This document shows positions 32,325 to 41,624 of a stretch of DNA of 64,000 nt, in pieces. The DNA comes from CADBRN01 sp050944685. Lineage in GTDB: Bacteria > Bacillota > Clostridia > Lachnospirales > Lachnospiraceae. The DNA is taken from assembly GCA_050944685.1 (NCBI GenBank), contig JBMNRP010000010.1, positions 42,830-106,829 of the forward strand. The letters run 5' to 3'. The position numbers and the translations under genes are program-made. The notes under the pieces are model-generated. The model was not told the DNA's origin. It worked only from the letters and a program-made list of their open reading frames with translations, and searched no databases. Numbering within the stretch: the stretch's first letter is position 1; each line of letters starts with the position of its first letter.

Positions 32325-35233
32325 TCAGGAAACTTCAGAAATTTTTTGCCAGACGGGGCAGGGTGCTTCTTATCGTTTTCATGCTGCTTTCCGCCATACT
32401 GGTTGGCCGCCTTTTCCAGCTCCAGATCATACACGGAGAGGAGTATGCGGCCAATTTCACGGTCAAGACGACACGGAAGCGTGTGATCAAGTCGACCCGC
32501 GGAAATATCTACGACGTCAACGGAAAGGTGCTGGCCCACAACGAGCTGTCGAATTCCGTGACGATCGAGGACAACGGTACCTACGATACGACCCGGGAAA
32601 AGAATCTTTCCCTGAACGGAGAGATCTATCAGCTCACGCATCTCATCTTGGAAAAGGGCGACACGCTCGCGCACGATTTTCATATCTATGTCGACGAGAA
32701 CGGTGATTACGCCTTTGATGTCGACGAGGGGACCTCGCGGAACCGCTTCCGCGCAGATGTCTACGGCCAGAAATATTACGAGGATCTGACCGATGAGCAG
32801 GCAAATGCCACGGCGGATGATATCGTGGACTATCTGGCAAGTGCGGAGCGTTTTGCGGTCTATGATGAGGATGATCCGTACACTTCCAAGGAGCTGTCAG
32901 ACCACGGCCTCCCGGAGGAGCTCTCCAAGGAGGATGTTCTGAATATTGTCATCGTCCGTTATCAGCTCTCTCTGATCAGCTATCAGCGATATGTCCCCGT
33001 CGTCGTAGCGGAGGACGTATCGGACGCGACGGTTGCGGCGGTGGAGGAGAATGCCTCGGAGCTCCAGGGCGTCAGCATTCAGGCGGATTCCAAACGCGTC
33101 TATGAAAACGCGGAGGCCTTTGCTTCCATTATCGGGTACACCGGAAAGCCTTCCGCGGAAGAACTTTCCTCTCTGAAGAAGGAAGATGACAAATATACGA
33201 GTTCCTCCATTATCGGGAAGACCGGTATTGAGCAGTATATGGAAACGACCCTTCAGGGGACGGACGGTTCGGAAGAGATCACGGTCGACAACCTCGGGAA
33301 AATTCTTGCGGTCAACGAAGATTCCCGCGTTGAACCCATTCAGGGAAATGACGTCTATCTTACGATTGACAGCGAGCTTCAGAACGCGTGCTACCAGATT
33401 CTCGAGCAGAGAATCGCAGGCATCCTCCTGAAGAAGATCCAGGATACGAAATACGGACCGGAAAATATGGATGACGCGGATAACGACAACTATATCCCGA
33501 TCTACGACGTATACAACGCCCTGATCGAGAACAACGTGATCGATATCTCGCATTTCGAGGAGACAGACGCCAGCGAGACCGAGAAGAATATTCTGGAAAA
33601 ATTCCACACACGCCAGTCTGACGTGATCAGCTGGATCGGATCGGAACTTTCCGGAACCGGGACCGCCTATAAAGATCTGGACGAAGAACACCAGGCTTAC
33701 TTGGATTATATCTCCGATGTCTATCTTTCGAACGATACCGGTATCCTGAACGAGAAAAAAATCGATTCCGAGGATTCGGTTTACAAGGCCTATTTTGACG
33801 ATCAGACCATTTCACTGGGAGAATTTCTCCGTTACGCCTGCCAGGAGGGCTGGATTGACGTTTCCAACCTGGGGGAAGACAGTTCCTATCTGGATTCCAG
33901 TGAGATTTTCAATTCGGTGATAAAAAACATCACGGACAATCTCTCCGGAAAGCTGGCCTTTTCCCGGATCATCTATAAATATATGATTATGGATGACTCG
34001 ATCACGCCCACGGAACTCTGTCAGGTTCTCTACGATCAGAATATCCTGACAAAGGACGACGATGCCTATAATGCTTTTGAGAACGGCACGATGACGCCGT
34101 ACAGTCTGATTACGGAAAAAATCCGCACGCTTGAGATCACGCCGGCGCAGCTTGCTCTTGACCCGTGTTCCGGATCCATCGTAATAAACGATCCGGACAC
34201 CGGAAAGGTGCTTGCGCTTGTGACATATCCGGGCTATGATAACAACCGTCTGGCCAATGAAATGGACACGGATTACTATAATAAAATCTACAACGATCTT
34301 TCCACGCCTTTCTATAACAAGGCGACCCAGCAGCTGACCGCGCCGGGCTCCACGTTCAAACCGGTCATGGCCGCGGCCGGTCTCAACGAAGGCGTGATTG
34401 ACATGGATACGTACATCGACTGCGACGGCCTGTTCGGTGAAGGCCTGGTAGACTCGGGCGACCAGATCCGCTGCTGGCTGCATACCGGTCACGGATCGCT
34501 GAATGTGGTCGGGGCCATTCAGAATTCCTGCAACGTATTCTTCTGCACGGTAGGATACCGCCTTGGCCTGAATTCTTCCGAAGAATACTCCGGCGATACG
34601 GCGCTCAGCAAGATCCAGGAATATGCCTCCATGTTTAATCTGGACCAGAAGACCGGCCTCGAGATTACGGAATCCTCTCCGCAGGTGTCCGACAGCATGG
34701 CGATTCCGTCCGCAATCGGTCAGGGAACTCACGAGTACACGACCGCCCAGCTTTCGCGCTACGCGGCGACGATCGCCAACAGCGGAGCGAGCTACAAGCT
34801 CACACTGATAGGCAAGACATCGGACCCGGATGGAAATACGATTGAGGAGACACAGCCGGAGGTTCAGAAGGACGATGCCACACAGCTCTCTTCCTCTATC
34901 TGGGACGCCATCCACTCCGGAATGCGTGCGGCCATGGAGAACAACTCCGTGATGTCCCAGGTGAAGGCCGAAGTCTACGGAAAAACCGGAACGGCCCAGG
35001 AGGCGAAGAACCGTCCCAGTCATTCGCTTGTCATCGGATACTCCCACCTGGATAACAGTGATATGGATGACATCGCGTTTGCCGTCCGTATTCCGCACGG
35101 GTACGGGTCTTCGAATGCGTGCCTTGTGGCGAGCGATGTGCTGAACTATTACTATAACCTTGAGGATGAGGCACAGATTCTTACCGGCCAGGCGAAAATG
35201 TCCGATTCCACCGGAAGCGAAGTCGTCGACTGA
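32309..35233 (+). CDS. mrdA: Penicillin-binding protein 2 (class B transpeptidase of the elongasome) with large internal insertion
   Basis: The 974-residue peptidoglycan DD-transpeptidase has an N-terminal transmembrane helix (~17-37), a dimerisation domain (RKRVIKSTRGNIYDVNGKVL) and a transpeptidase domain with the catalytic STFK (681-684), SCN (740-742) and KTGTAQ (892-897). Typical PBP2 proteins have 600-750 residues. Here an acidic, helix-rich, ~245-residue stretch (~372-615) sits between DSELQNACYQILEQRIAG and DPCSGSIVINDPDTGKVLAL, inside the start of the transpeptidase domain. The start is a TTG with GGAGGA 12 bases upstream, overlapping mreD. rodA follows, so the SEDS-bPBP pair is intact. 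Confidence 0.93.
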   Translation: MARKIIRKLQKFFARRGRVLLIVFMLLSAILVGRLFQLQIIHGEEYAANFTVKTTRKRVIKSTRGNIYDVNGKVLAHNELSNSVTIEDNGTYDTTREKNLSLNGEIYQLTHLILEKGDTLAHDFHIYVDENGDYAFDVDEGTSRNRFRADVYGQKYYEDLTDEQANATADDIVDYLASAERFAVYDEDDPYTSKELSDHGLPEELSKEDVLNIVIVRYQLSLISYQRYVPVVVAEDVSDATVAAVEENASELQGVSIQADSKRVYENAEAFASIIGYTGKPSAEELSSLKKEDDKYTSSSIIGKTGIEQYMETTLQGTDGSEEITVDNLGKILAVNEDSRVEPIQGNDVYLTIDSELQNACYQILEQRIAGILLKKIQDTKYGPENMDDADNDNYIPIYDVYNALIENNVIDISHFEETDASETEKNILEKFHTRQSDVISWIGSELSGTGTAYKDLDEEHQAYLDYISDVYLSNDTGILNEKKIDSEDSVYKAYFDDQTISLGEFLRYACQEGWIDVSNLGEDSSYLDSSEIFNSVIKNITDNLSGKLAFSRIIYKYMIMDDSITPTELCQVLYDQNILTKDDDAYNAFENGTMTPYSLITEKIRTLEITPAQLALDPCSGSIVINDPDTGKVLALVTYPGYDNNRLANEMDTDYYNKIYNDLSTPFYNKATQQLTAPGSTFKPVMAAAGLNEGVIDMDTYIDCDGLFGEGLVDSGDQIRCWLHTGHGSLNVVGAIQNSCNVFFCTVGYRLGLNSSEEYSGDTALSKIQEYASMFNLDQKTGLEITESSPQVSDSMAIPSAIGQGTHEYTTAQLSRYAATIANSGASYKLTLIGKTSDPDGNTIEETQPEVQKDDATQLSSSIWDAIHSGMRAAMENNSVMSQVKAEVYGKTGTAQEAKNRPSHSLVIGYSHLDNSDMDDIAFAVRIPHGYGSSNACLVASDVLNYYYNLEDEAQILTGQAKMSDSTGSEVVD

Positions 35234-35262
35234 TATTTACTGTCCACAACGGAGTTGAAAAA

Positions 35263-36414
35263 ATGCTCTCTCAATATAAACTGAAAGATTACAATTTCAG
35301 GCTGATTATCCCGGTCGTGCTGCTCAGCATTCTGGGAATCCTGCTGGTCGGGTCCGCGGACGCGTCTCTGCAATCCCGTCAGATGTACGGCGTGATCGCC
35401 GGTCTGGCGGTGATGGTTGTCGTGTCGCTGGTCGATTACAGCTGGATTCTGAACTTCAGCTGGATCCTTTATTTTGTCAATATCGGCCTCCTGATCCTGG
35501 TTGTAGCGGCGGGCCGTGTACGGAAGGGGGCCTCGAGATGGATTTCCATCGGCGGTCTCCAGTTTCAGCCCACCGAGCTCACAAAAATTTTTCTGATCCT
35601 TTTCTTCTCCATGTATTTCATGAAACACGAGAACACGATCAATACCAGGCAGACGCTGATCCGCTCATTTGTCCTGATGGTTCCGTCTCTGGTTCTGATT
35701 CTGATGCAGCCGGACCTGAAAAATACGATTACCATCGCGGTCATTCTCTTTATCCTGCTTTTTGCGGCAGGACTTTCCTACAAACGGATGGGCATCATAC
35801 TGGCTACAATAGCGGCCGTCGCTGTGCTGATTCTCCTTCTGGTGACCAAAACAGATCTTCCGATTCTGAAGGAGTACCAGAGGAACCGTATCATCACCTT
35901 CTTTTCCATGGACAGCGGGGAATATTCCGAATCGGCGATTCAGCAGGAAAACTCGATCATGGCGATCGGGTCCGGAGAACTGACCGGAAAGGGACTGAAC
36001 AATAACAAAGTATCTTCCTCTAACAAAGGCAATTTCGTTGCCGAGCTTCAGAATGACTTTATCTTCGCGGTAGCGGGAGAGGAGCTCGGATTTATCGGAT
36101 GTGTCTTTATCATTCTTCTGCTGTTTCTTGTGGTGGCGGAATGCATCCGGATGGGGCAGCGGGCGAAGGATCTGTCGGGGACGCTGATATGTGACGGCAT
36201 TGCTTCTCTTATCGCTATCCAGAGTTTCATTAACATCTGCGTGGCGACCGGACTGTTTCCGAATACAGGCACACCGCTTCCCTTTGTCAGTTATGGTCTG
36301 ACTTCTCTGTTCAGTCTTTTCCTCGGAATCGGACTCGTGCTGAACGTCGGCCTGCAGAATCGCAATTATTTCAGTCTGGAAGGGACCGGAAAATATGCGC
36401 ATAACAATAAGTAA
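35263..36414 (+). CDS. rodA: Peptidoglycan polymerase RodA (SEDS family)
   Basis: A polytopic membrane glycosyltransferase of ~10 segments and 383 residues that polymerises lipid II with PBP2. Signatures are RKGASRWISIGGLQFQPTEL, TKIFLILFFSMYF, the essential-Asp extracellular loop ELQNDFIFAVAGEELGFIGC and the C-terminal TGLFPNTGTPLPFVSYGLTS. Position next to PBP2 and mreBCD makes RodA more likely than FtsW. The last 20 bases overlap the carboxypeptidase start. Confidence 0.92.
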   Translation: MLSQYKLKDYNFRLIIPVVLLSILGILLVGSADASLQSRQMYGVIAGLAVMVVVSLVDYSWILNFSWILYFVNIGLLILVVAAGRVRKGASRWISIGGLQFQPTELTKIFLILFFSMYFMKHENTINTRQTLIRSFVLMVPSLVLILMQPDLKNTITIAVILFILLFAAGLSYKRMGIILATIAAVAVLILLLVTKTDLPILKEYQRNRIITFFSMDSGEYSESAIQQENSIMAIGSGELTGKGLNNNKVSSSNKGNFVAELQNDFIFAVAGEELGFIGCVFIILLLFLVVAECIRMGQRAKDLSGTLICDGIASLIAIQSFINICVATGLFPNTGTPLPFVSYGLTSLFSLFLGIGLVLNVGLQNRNYFSLEGTGKYAHNNK

Positions 36415-37441
36415 AGCAAAAAAGAAGAAGCTGATACGGAGACTGATCATCGCTCTGGTCTGCATTCTCGCCGTGGTTTTCGGGCTGATCGGGTATCTGT
36501 ATTTCCGGACCAAGGCGAATCCCTACGACCTGACGGAACCGTATTCTCCTTCCGCCGATCTCTTTGACGGAAGCGATTCACAGACCGGTTCCGACGACGA
36601 GGCATCCTGCGCGGAACCGTTCGCGGCGGACCTGGTTGTCTCGGATTCGGATGTAGATCTCGGCAATATTCAGCTTCAGTCATCGGATGAGAGAGGACTT
36701 CTTTTCAATATCAGCACAAAAGAGGCAAAATTTTCCCGCGGGTGCTACGACAGGGTTTATCCGGCCAGTATCACAAAAATCATGACGGCGATTCTCTGCG
36801 TGAAATACGGGGATCTCGATCAAAGCGTGACCATGACGGATGCGGACGTCAATCTCGGGGAGGACTCTCAGGTATCCGGCATGGCGGCCGGCGACGTCGT
36901 CACGCTCCGGCAGCTTTTCTCTGCGCTTCTGGTTTACTCAGCGAACGACGCGGCTATGGCGATCGCCCGTACCGTGGGCGGGTCGGTCAGCGAATTCGTC
37001 AATATGATGAATGAAGAAGCGGCCTCTCTCGGCATGACGGGGACGCATTTTTCCAACCCGCACGGACTTCACGACGAGAATCACTATACCACCTCATACG
37101 ACGTCTATCTGATGCTTAACGAGGCATCCAAGTACACTCAGATTACGGATGTGATGAAAAATTCCATCTACAAACTGGTGGTGACGGATGCGAACGGAAC
37201 ATCGAAGACTTTTAACCTGGATGCAACGGATAAGAATCTGAGCGGGGCACATGCCCTCCCTGACGGCGTTACAATCATGGCCGGAAAAACCGGTACGACG
37301 GACGCCGCGGGAAACTGTCTGGCACTTGCCGTGCAGAATAAATACGGGATCCCGTATATCTGCATCATCATGAACGCGCCGAACAAAAAGATTCTGTATG
37401 CTGACATGGATACGCTGCTCGAACAGACTAACGCAGAATGA
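36395..37441 (+). CDS. Membrane-anchored D-alanyl-D-alanine carboxypeptidase (S11 family)
   Basis: Trims the terminal D-alanine from peptidoglycan stem peptides. The 348-residue protein has an N-terminal membrane anchor (~16-37), an acidic linker (~45-90) and a penicillin-binding fold with the catalytic SITK (125-128), SAN (182-184) and KTG (298-300). Unlike secreted PBP5-type enzymes it lacks the C-terminal PBP5_C domain and amphipathic anchor, with the N-terminal helix serving instead. It starts inside rodA and ends the elongation operon. A new promoter lies downstream. Confidence 0.9.
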   Translation: MRITISKAKKKKLIRRLIIALVCILAVVFGLIGYLYFRTKANPYDLTEPYSPSADLFDGSDSQTGSDDEASCAEPFAADLVVSDSDVDLGNIQLQSSDERGLLFNISTKEAKFSRGCYDRVYPASITKIMTAILCVKYGDLDQSVTMTDADVNLGEDSQVSGMAAGDVVTLRQLFSALLVYSANDAAMAIARTVGGSVSEFVNMMNEEAASLGMTGTHFSNPHGLHDENHYTTSYDVYLMLNEASKYTQITDVMKNSIYKLVVTDANGTSKTFNLDATDKNLSGAHALPDGVTIMAGKTGTTDAAGNCLALAVQNKYGIPYICIIMNAPNKKILYADMDTLLEQTNAE

Positions 37442-37488
37442 GTTTTCACCATGGCGGAGAAATATCGATCCCGGTATGCATAAATTGC

Positions 37489-37517
37489 TTGTAATCTTTG
37501 GTGAAATAAACTATAAT
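37489..37517 (+). promoter_or_regulatory. Promoter of the P-loop orphan gene
   Basis: TTGTAA (37489-37494), a 17-base spacer and a perfect TATAAT (37512-37517). Confidence 0.7.
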
Positions 37518-37573
37518 TAACTCATAATAGCTTGAATTTTGTGCAATTTTATTATAACAAGGAGGATACTGTT

Positions 37574-37996
37574 ATGGTTCAGTTCATCGTCGGCAAAAAA
37601 GGTAAGGGCAAGACCAGAATTCTTCTGGCAAGGGCGAACGATGCGATCAGGGAAGCGTCCGGAAATGTCATTTATCTGGATAAAAGCTCGCAGAAGATGT
37701 ACGAGTTAAACAATCGGATCCGTCTGATTGACGCCTCCAGATTTCCACTTCGCAATACCTCGGAATTCATCGGATTTATCTGCGGAGTCATTTCACAGGA
37801 TCACGACCTGGAACAGGTTTTTCTTGACAGTTTTCTTGTTATTGCCAGCATTGACAACGATGAAGCATTTGTAAAAGCCGTATCTGAACTTGAAAATATC
37901 AGTAACATATATCACGTCGATTTCATTCTCAGCATCTCGAAGGATGAGGATGAAATACCGGGTGAAATCAAAGATAAAATCGAAGTAGCACTGTAA
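37574..37996 (+). CDS. Small P-loop protein of unknown function
   Basis: The 140-residue protein opens MVQFIVGKKGKGKTRILLAR, a Walker A-like loop (GKKGKGKT, ~7-14), then VIYLDKSSQKMYELNNRIRL and a hydrophobic LDSFLVIASI that could be Walker B-like. It is far too short for a complete motor ATPase. Related short proteins in Lachnospiraceae carry misleading names such as PilT-like. It is monocistronic-looking, with its own promoter and a hairpin after the stop. AAGGAGGA lies seven bases before the chosen ATG; a longer in-frame start at 37532 falls close to the promoter and lacks a ribosome-binding site. The function is unknown. Confidence 0.75.
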   Translation: MVQFIVGKKGKGKTRILLARANDAIREASGNVIYLDKSSQKMYELNNRIRLIDASRFPLRNTSEFIGFICGVISQDHDLEQVFLDSFLVIASIDNDEAFVKAVSELENISNIYHVDFILSISKDEDEIPGEIKDKIEVAL

Positions 37997-38001
37997 AGCA
38001 G

Positions 38002-38038
38002 ACGGGGCAGTCTCCTGACGACAGGCGGCGTGCCCCGT
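38002..38038 (+). terminator. Hairpin after the P-loop orphan (possible terminator)
   Basis: ACGGGGCA (38002-38009) pairs with TGCCCCGT (38031-38038), with an inner CCTG/CAGG stem. No U-tract follows, so it may be a partial terminator or processing site. Confidence 0.45.
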
Positions 38039-38069
38039 TCATTGCGTCGCCACACAGGGGAGTATGGTA

Positions 38070-39422
38070 TTGGCAGCAAAGAAACAAAAGGGCAGGAGGG
38101 AACCCTTTCATTTTAATATCGGGGCGGTCATTTTCGGTGCCCTGCTGGTGTATCTTCTGATCACAGTGATTATCTATTTCGTGACGGACCGTCAGGAAAT
38201 TTATCAGGTCACGATCGGAACGCTCTCGCAGAATTCGACCTACAACGCGATCGCGCTGCGGGATGAGACCATCTGCCAGGCGAACGAGGACGGCTATGTG
38301 AACTTTCTGATCGCCGATGGACGAAATGCCTCTCAAAATGAGGCGGTCTGCGCGGTCAGCGACACGCCCGCCGATGAGCAGAAGCAGGAGCTGGACGCGG
38401 AGGATCTCTCTGACATTCAGACGCTCGCCGAGAAATACGCCCGGTCCTATGACCGAAATCAATACAGTTCCGTCTATGACTTTTCATTCTCAATCAATTC
38501 GTTTCTCTACAAGACGTCGTCGGAGTCCGGTGTTTCCGGGAACACGTATTCCGCGGATCAGTCCGGCATCGTCGTTTACTCGAGCGACGGATACGAGGGG
38601 AAAGATGCGGATACCATCACCGAGTCGGATTTCAATTCCAAGACCTACCACAAGCAGCAGATCGAGAGCGACGCGAAGGTCGGAAAGGGTGACACGCTTT
38701 TCAAGATCATCACCGATACGAACTGGTCTGTCGTGATTCAGCTGGACGACGCCCAGAAGGAGCAGCTGTCCGAACTTGAGAATGTCCGTGTCCGTTTCGC
38801 GAAGGACGGGAAAAGCGAGACCGGATCGGTCCGTCTGTTTGACAATGAGGGCAGCCATTTTGCAGAGATCACTTTTTCATCCGGCATGGTCCGTTACTGC
38901 AATGAACGGTTTTTAAATGTGGAGCTTGTGACCAATACCCAAACCGGACTGAAGATTCCGCGTTCCGCCGTCGTTTCAAAGGAATTCTACCGGATTCCGA
39001 AGGAGTACGCCACAAAAGGCGGGGATGACAACAGCACCGGTTTCCTGAAAGAAATTGAGGATGAAAACGGGGAAAAGACCACCTCCTTTGTCGACGCTAC
39101 GATCTACGGAGAATCGACTCCGGAGAATTCGGGCGATACGGTTTATTACTACGTTTCCAAAAAGGATTTTGATAAGGGAGATGTGCTCGTCCGCGCGGAT
39201 TCCAGCGACCGGTTCACGGTTTCCGATACGGAAAGCCTGACAGGTGTTTTCTGCACGAACAAAGGATACGCCGTGTTCCGGAGAGTCGAAATTCTGGAAC
39301 AGGATAACGAATCCTGCATCGTTGCCGAGGATGTCTCATACAGCCTCTCCCAGTACGATTTCATTGTACGAAACGGAAAAGAAGTGAACGAATCGGATAT
39401 TATCAAACAGGCTTACGATTAA
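38070..39422 (+). CDS. HlyD-like membrane-fusion protein in the division cluster
   Basis: The ~450-residue protein has a short basic N-terminus, one transmembrane segment (~17-39) and an extracellular region with barrel-sandwich and beta-barrel segments (SADQSGIVVYSSDGYEGKDA, KVGKGDTLFKIITDTNWSVV, LVTNTQTGLKIPRSAVVSKE) interrupted by a helical hairpin. This resembles periplasmic adaptor/HlyD proteins, yet no ABC or RND partner is nearby; instead yggS, sepF and ylmH follow. A role at the septum is an inference from context. The TTG at 38070 has AGGGGAG seven bases upstream; the ATG at 38064 would be only one base from it, so the TTG is preferred. Confidence 0.75.
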   Translation: MAAKKQKGRREPFHFNIGAVIFGALLVYLLITVIIYFVTDRQEIYQVTIGTLSQNSTYNAIALRDETICQANEDGYVNFLIADGRNASQNEAVCAVSDTPADEQKQELDAEDLSDIQTLAEKYARSYDRNQYSSVYDFSFSINSFLYKTSSESGVSGNTYSADQSGIVVYSSDGYEGKDADTITESDFNSKTYHKQQIESDAKVGKGDTLFKIITDTNWSVVIQLDDAQKEQLSELENVRVRFAKDGKSETGSVRLFDNEGSHFAEITFSSGMVRYCNERFLNVELVTNTQTGLKIPRSAVVSKEFYRIPKEYATKGGDDNSTGFLKEIEDENGEKTTSFVDATIYGESTPENSGDTVYYYVSKKDFDKGDVLVRADSSDRFTVSDTESLTGVFCTNKGYAVFRRVEILEQDNESCIVAEDVSYSLSQYDFIVRNGKEVNESDIIKQAYD

Positions 39423-39463
39423 TTCATTTACAGATAAAACAGTCAGAAAGGAAGCAGATATTC

Positions 39464-40165
39464 ATGTCAGAATTACTGGAACGGATGCATGCAGTTCAGG
39501 CGCGCGTAAAAGCCGCCTGTGAGCGCTCGGGGAGAAGCGAGGATTCCGTCTGCCTGATTGCGGTGAGCAAGACGAAGCCCCTGGAAAATATCCTGGAGCT
39601 CTATCAGGACGGTCAGCGCGTTTTCGGAGAAAACAAGGTTCAGGAGATGTACGCGAAGCACGAAAGCGCCCCGGAGGATATCTCGTGGCACCTGATCGGT
39701 CATCTTCAGCGGAATAAGGTAAAATATATGGCGGATTTTGTCACTATGATTCATTCTGTCGATTCCGTCCGTCTGGCCGAAACCATCAGCAAAGAGGCGC
39801 AGAAACACGGCCGGACCATTCCCGTTCTCGTCGAGGTAAATGTCGCCGGAGAAGAGAGCAAATTCGGCGTCTCGCCGGAAGAAACGCTGTCTCTGGTCGA
39901 GCAGATCGCACCCCTTCCGGGCATCACGATCCGCGGACTGATGACTATCGCTCCCTTTGTTAAAGACCCCGAAGAGAACCGGCCGGTGTTTCGGACATTG
40001 AAACAATTAAGTGTTGACATCAATGCGAAAAACATTAATAATGTTAATATGTGCGAGCTGAGCATGGGGATGACAAACGATTTCGAGGTCGCAATCGAAG
40101 AGGGAGCGACCTTTGTACGTGTCGGAACCGCGATATTCGGCGCGCGCGATTACAGCATCAGCTGA
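39464..40165 (+). CDS. YggS/YlmE family PLP homeostasis protein
   Basis: The 233-residue protein binds pyridoxal phosphate on a single alanine-racemase-like barrel without racemase activity and buffers PLP in the cell. Motifs are the PLP-lysine segment LIAVSKTKPLE, FGENKVQEMYAKHE, WHLIGHLQRNKVKYM and LSMGMTNDFEVAIEEGATFV with RVGTAIFG at the end. AGAAAGGAAG precedes the ATG. As in Bacillus (ylmE), it lies just upstream of sepF. Confidence 0.94.
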   Translation: MSELLERMHAVQARVKAACERSGRSEDSVCLIAVSKTKPLENILELYQDGQRVFGENKVQEMYAKHESAPEDISWHLIGHLQRNKVKYMADFVTMIHSVDSVRLAETISKEAQKHGRTIPVLVEVNVAGEESKFGVSPEETLSLVEQIAPLPGITIRGLMTIAPFVKDPEENRPVFRTLKQLSVDINAKNINNVNMCELSMGMTNDFEVAIEEGATFVRVGTAIFGARDYSIS

Positions 40166-40213
40166 ACATGTTTTGCTGATACTTATTGTTTCAATGGGAG
40201 ATGAGATAAGGGA

Positions 40214-40825
40214 ATGAGTTTTTTAGACAAGTTTTTAAACGCTGTCCGCCTGAATGATGACTATGACGATGATGACGAGTTCTTTGATGATGAAGACGAA
40301 GAAATGGAGGAGGATTTCCAGGAAGAGGAAGAGGAGGAACTCCCCCGTTCCGAAAAGAAGTCGAAGAGCCGATTTTTCCATAAAATGAAACCGCATAAAG
40401 AGACGGGGGAAACCGATGAATTGACGGAGGAGGAGCCTGCCTACAGAACGCCGAAGCCCGAATCAAAAGCCAGCACTTCTAGATTGACTCGTTCTTCTTC
40501 CAAAGTAACGCCTATGCGAAGCAGGGCAGCGAGGGAAGATGATATGGAAGTATCTGTAATCAAACCGAATACGATGGAAAACACCAGAGAGATCGCGGAC
40601 ACGCTGCTCTCAAACTGCACAGTGGTCCTGAATCTCGAGGGAATTGACGTGGAGCTTGCGCAGCGCATTATCGATTTTGCCTGCGGAACCTGCTACGCAA
40701 TCGACGGAAGCCTTCAGAAGGTTTCCAGTTATATTTTCATTCTGACACCGGCCAACGTCGAGATTTCCGGCGACATTCAGGATATTCTGAACGGCGGTAT
40801 TCCCGCGATCCGCTCGGATTTTTAA
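40214..40825 (+). CDS. sepF: Cell division protein SepF with long acidic linker
   Basis: The 203-residue protein opens MSFLDKFLNAVRLNDD, the amphipathic membrane-anchoring helix, then a highly acidic stretch (~15-45) and a Lys/Ser/Thr-rich linker (to ~108), and ends with the SepF core domain (VSVIKPNTMENTREIADTLL through EISGDIQDI, ~113-203). SepF polymerises into rings that bundle and tether FtsZ at the septum. It is longer than the ~150 residues usual in Bacillus, with the difference in the linker. ylmH follows after 23 bases. Confidence 0.93.
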   Translation: MSFLDKFLNAVRLNDDYDDDDEFFDDEDEEMEEDFQEEEEEELPRSEKKSKSRFFHKMKPHKETGETDELTEEEPAYRTPKPESKASTSRLTRSSSKVTPMRSRAAREDDMEVSVIKPNTMENTREIADTLLSNCTVVLNLEGIDVELAQRIIDFACGTCYAIDGSLQKVSSYIFILTPANVEISGDIQDILNGGIPAIRSDF

Positions 40826-40848
40826 TTTGTGTTCCGGGAATCTGTCGA

Positions 40849-41601
40849 ATGAACGATGACGAACGTTTCCGAAAAAGAATCACTGAGCTGGCGAACCTCG
40901 CTTTTTCGCGGGGTATCGTTATGTTCAGTGATTTTCTTGATTTAAACCAGCAGAATATCCTCCGCCAGGTCCGCTGGAGTGCCCTCGGAGTTTCCCCGGA
41001 GACCGCAGGAGGCTATCCGTCGGCGGAGCGGAAAATGGCAGCTTTTGTCCCGCGCGACATCGCTTACGAGTGGTCTTTTCCTCTCGTCTGTCTTCAGATC
41101 GAGCCGCTCTCCGAAAAATTTTCGGAGGAGCTTTCGCACAGAGATTATCTGGGGTCTGTTCTGGCGACCGGTATCGAGCGCAATGTAATCGGCGACATTC
41201 TCGTGCGTGATCACTGCGCCCAGCTGTTCGCCGAGGAACATATCGCGGATTTTCTGATTCAGGAGCTGATCCGCGTCCGAAAGACTCCGGTCCGCCTGTT
41301 TTCCGTGGAATCCCCGGACGATATTTTCGAGCCCGCGACCGAAGAAAAAACAGGAAGCGTCGCGTCGGTCCGCCTCGATTCTGTTCTGGCGCTTGCCTTC
41401 GGCGGCTCGCGCGCGGAGATGAACCAGAGGATCCGGGACGGGAGAGTATTTGTCAATGCCAGACTGGTCACCTCGAACGGACATCCGCTGCACGAGGGAG
41501 ACCTGATTTCCGTCCGGCAGACCGGAAAATGCCGGTTTGACAAGGTACTTCACACGAGTAAAAAAGGGCGGCTGATCATTCAGGTGAGCCGTTTCATCTG
41601 A
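40849..41601 (+). CDS. ylmH: YlmH family S4-domain RNA-binding protein
   Basis: The 250-residue protein has an N-terminal region typical of YlmH (FSDFLDLNQQNILRQVRWSA) and a C-terminal S4 RNA-binding domain (VRLDSVLALAFGGSRAEMNQRIRDGRVFVN, ~175-235). YlmH homologues bind ribosomal RNA and have been linked to ribosome quality control. It is part of the conserved yggS-sepF-ylmH string; ylmG and divIVA are absent here. Confidence 0.88.
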   Translation: MNDDERFRKRITELANLAFSRGIVMFSDFLDLNQQNILRQVRWSALGVSPETAGGYPSAERKMAAFVPRDIAYEWSFPLVCLQIEPLSEKFSEELSHRDYLGSVLATGIERNVIGDILVRDHCAQLFAEEHIADFLIQELIRVRKTPVRLFSVESPDDIFEPATEEKTGSVASVRLDSVLALAFGGSRAEMNQRIRDGRVFVNARLVTSNGHPLHEGDLISVRQTGKCRFDKVLHTSKKGRLIIQVSRFI

Positions 41602-41624
41602 CAGAAAAGAGCTGAGGCAATAAT

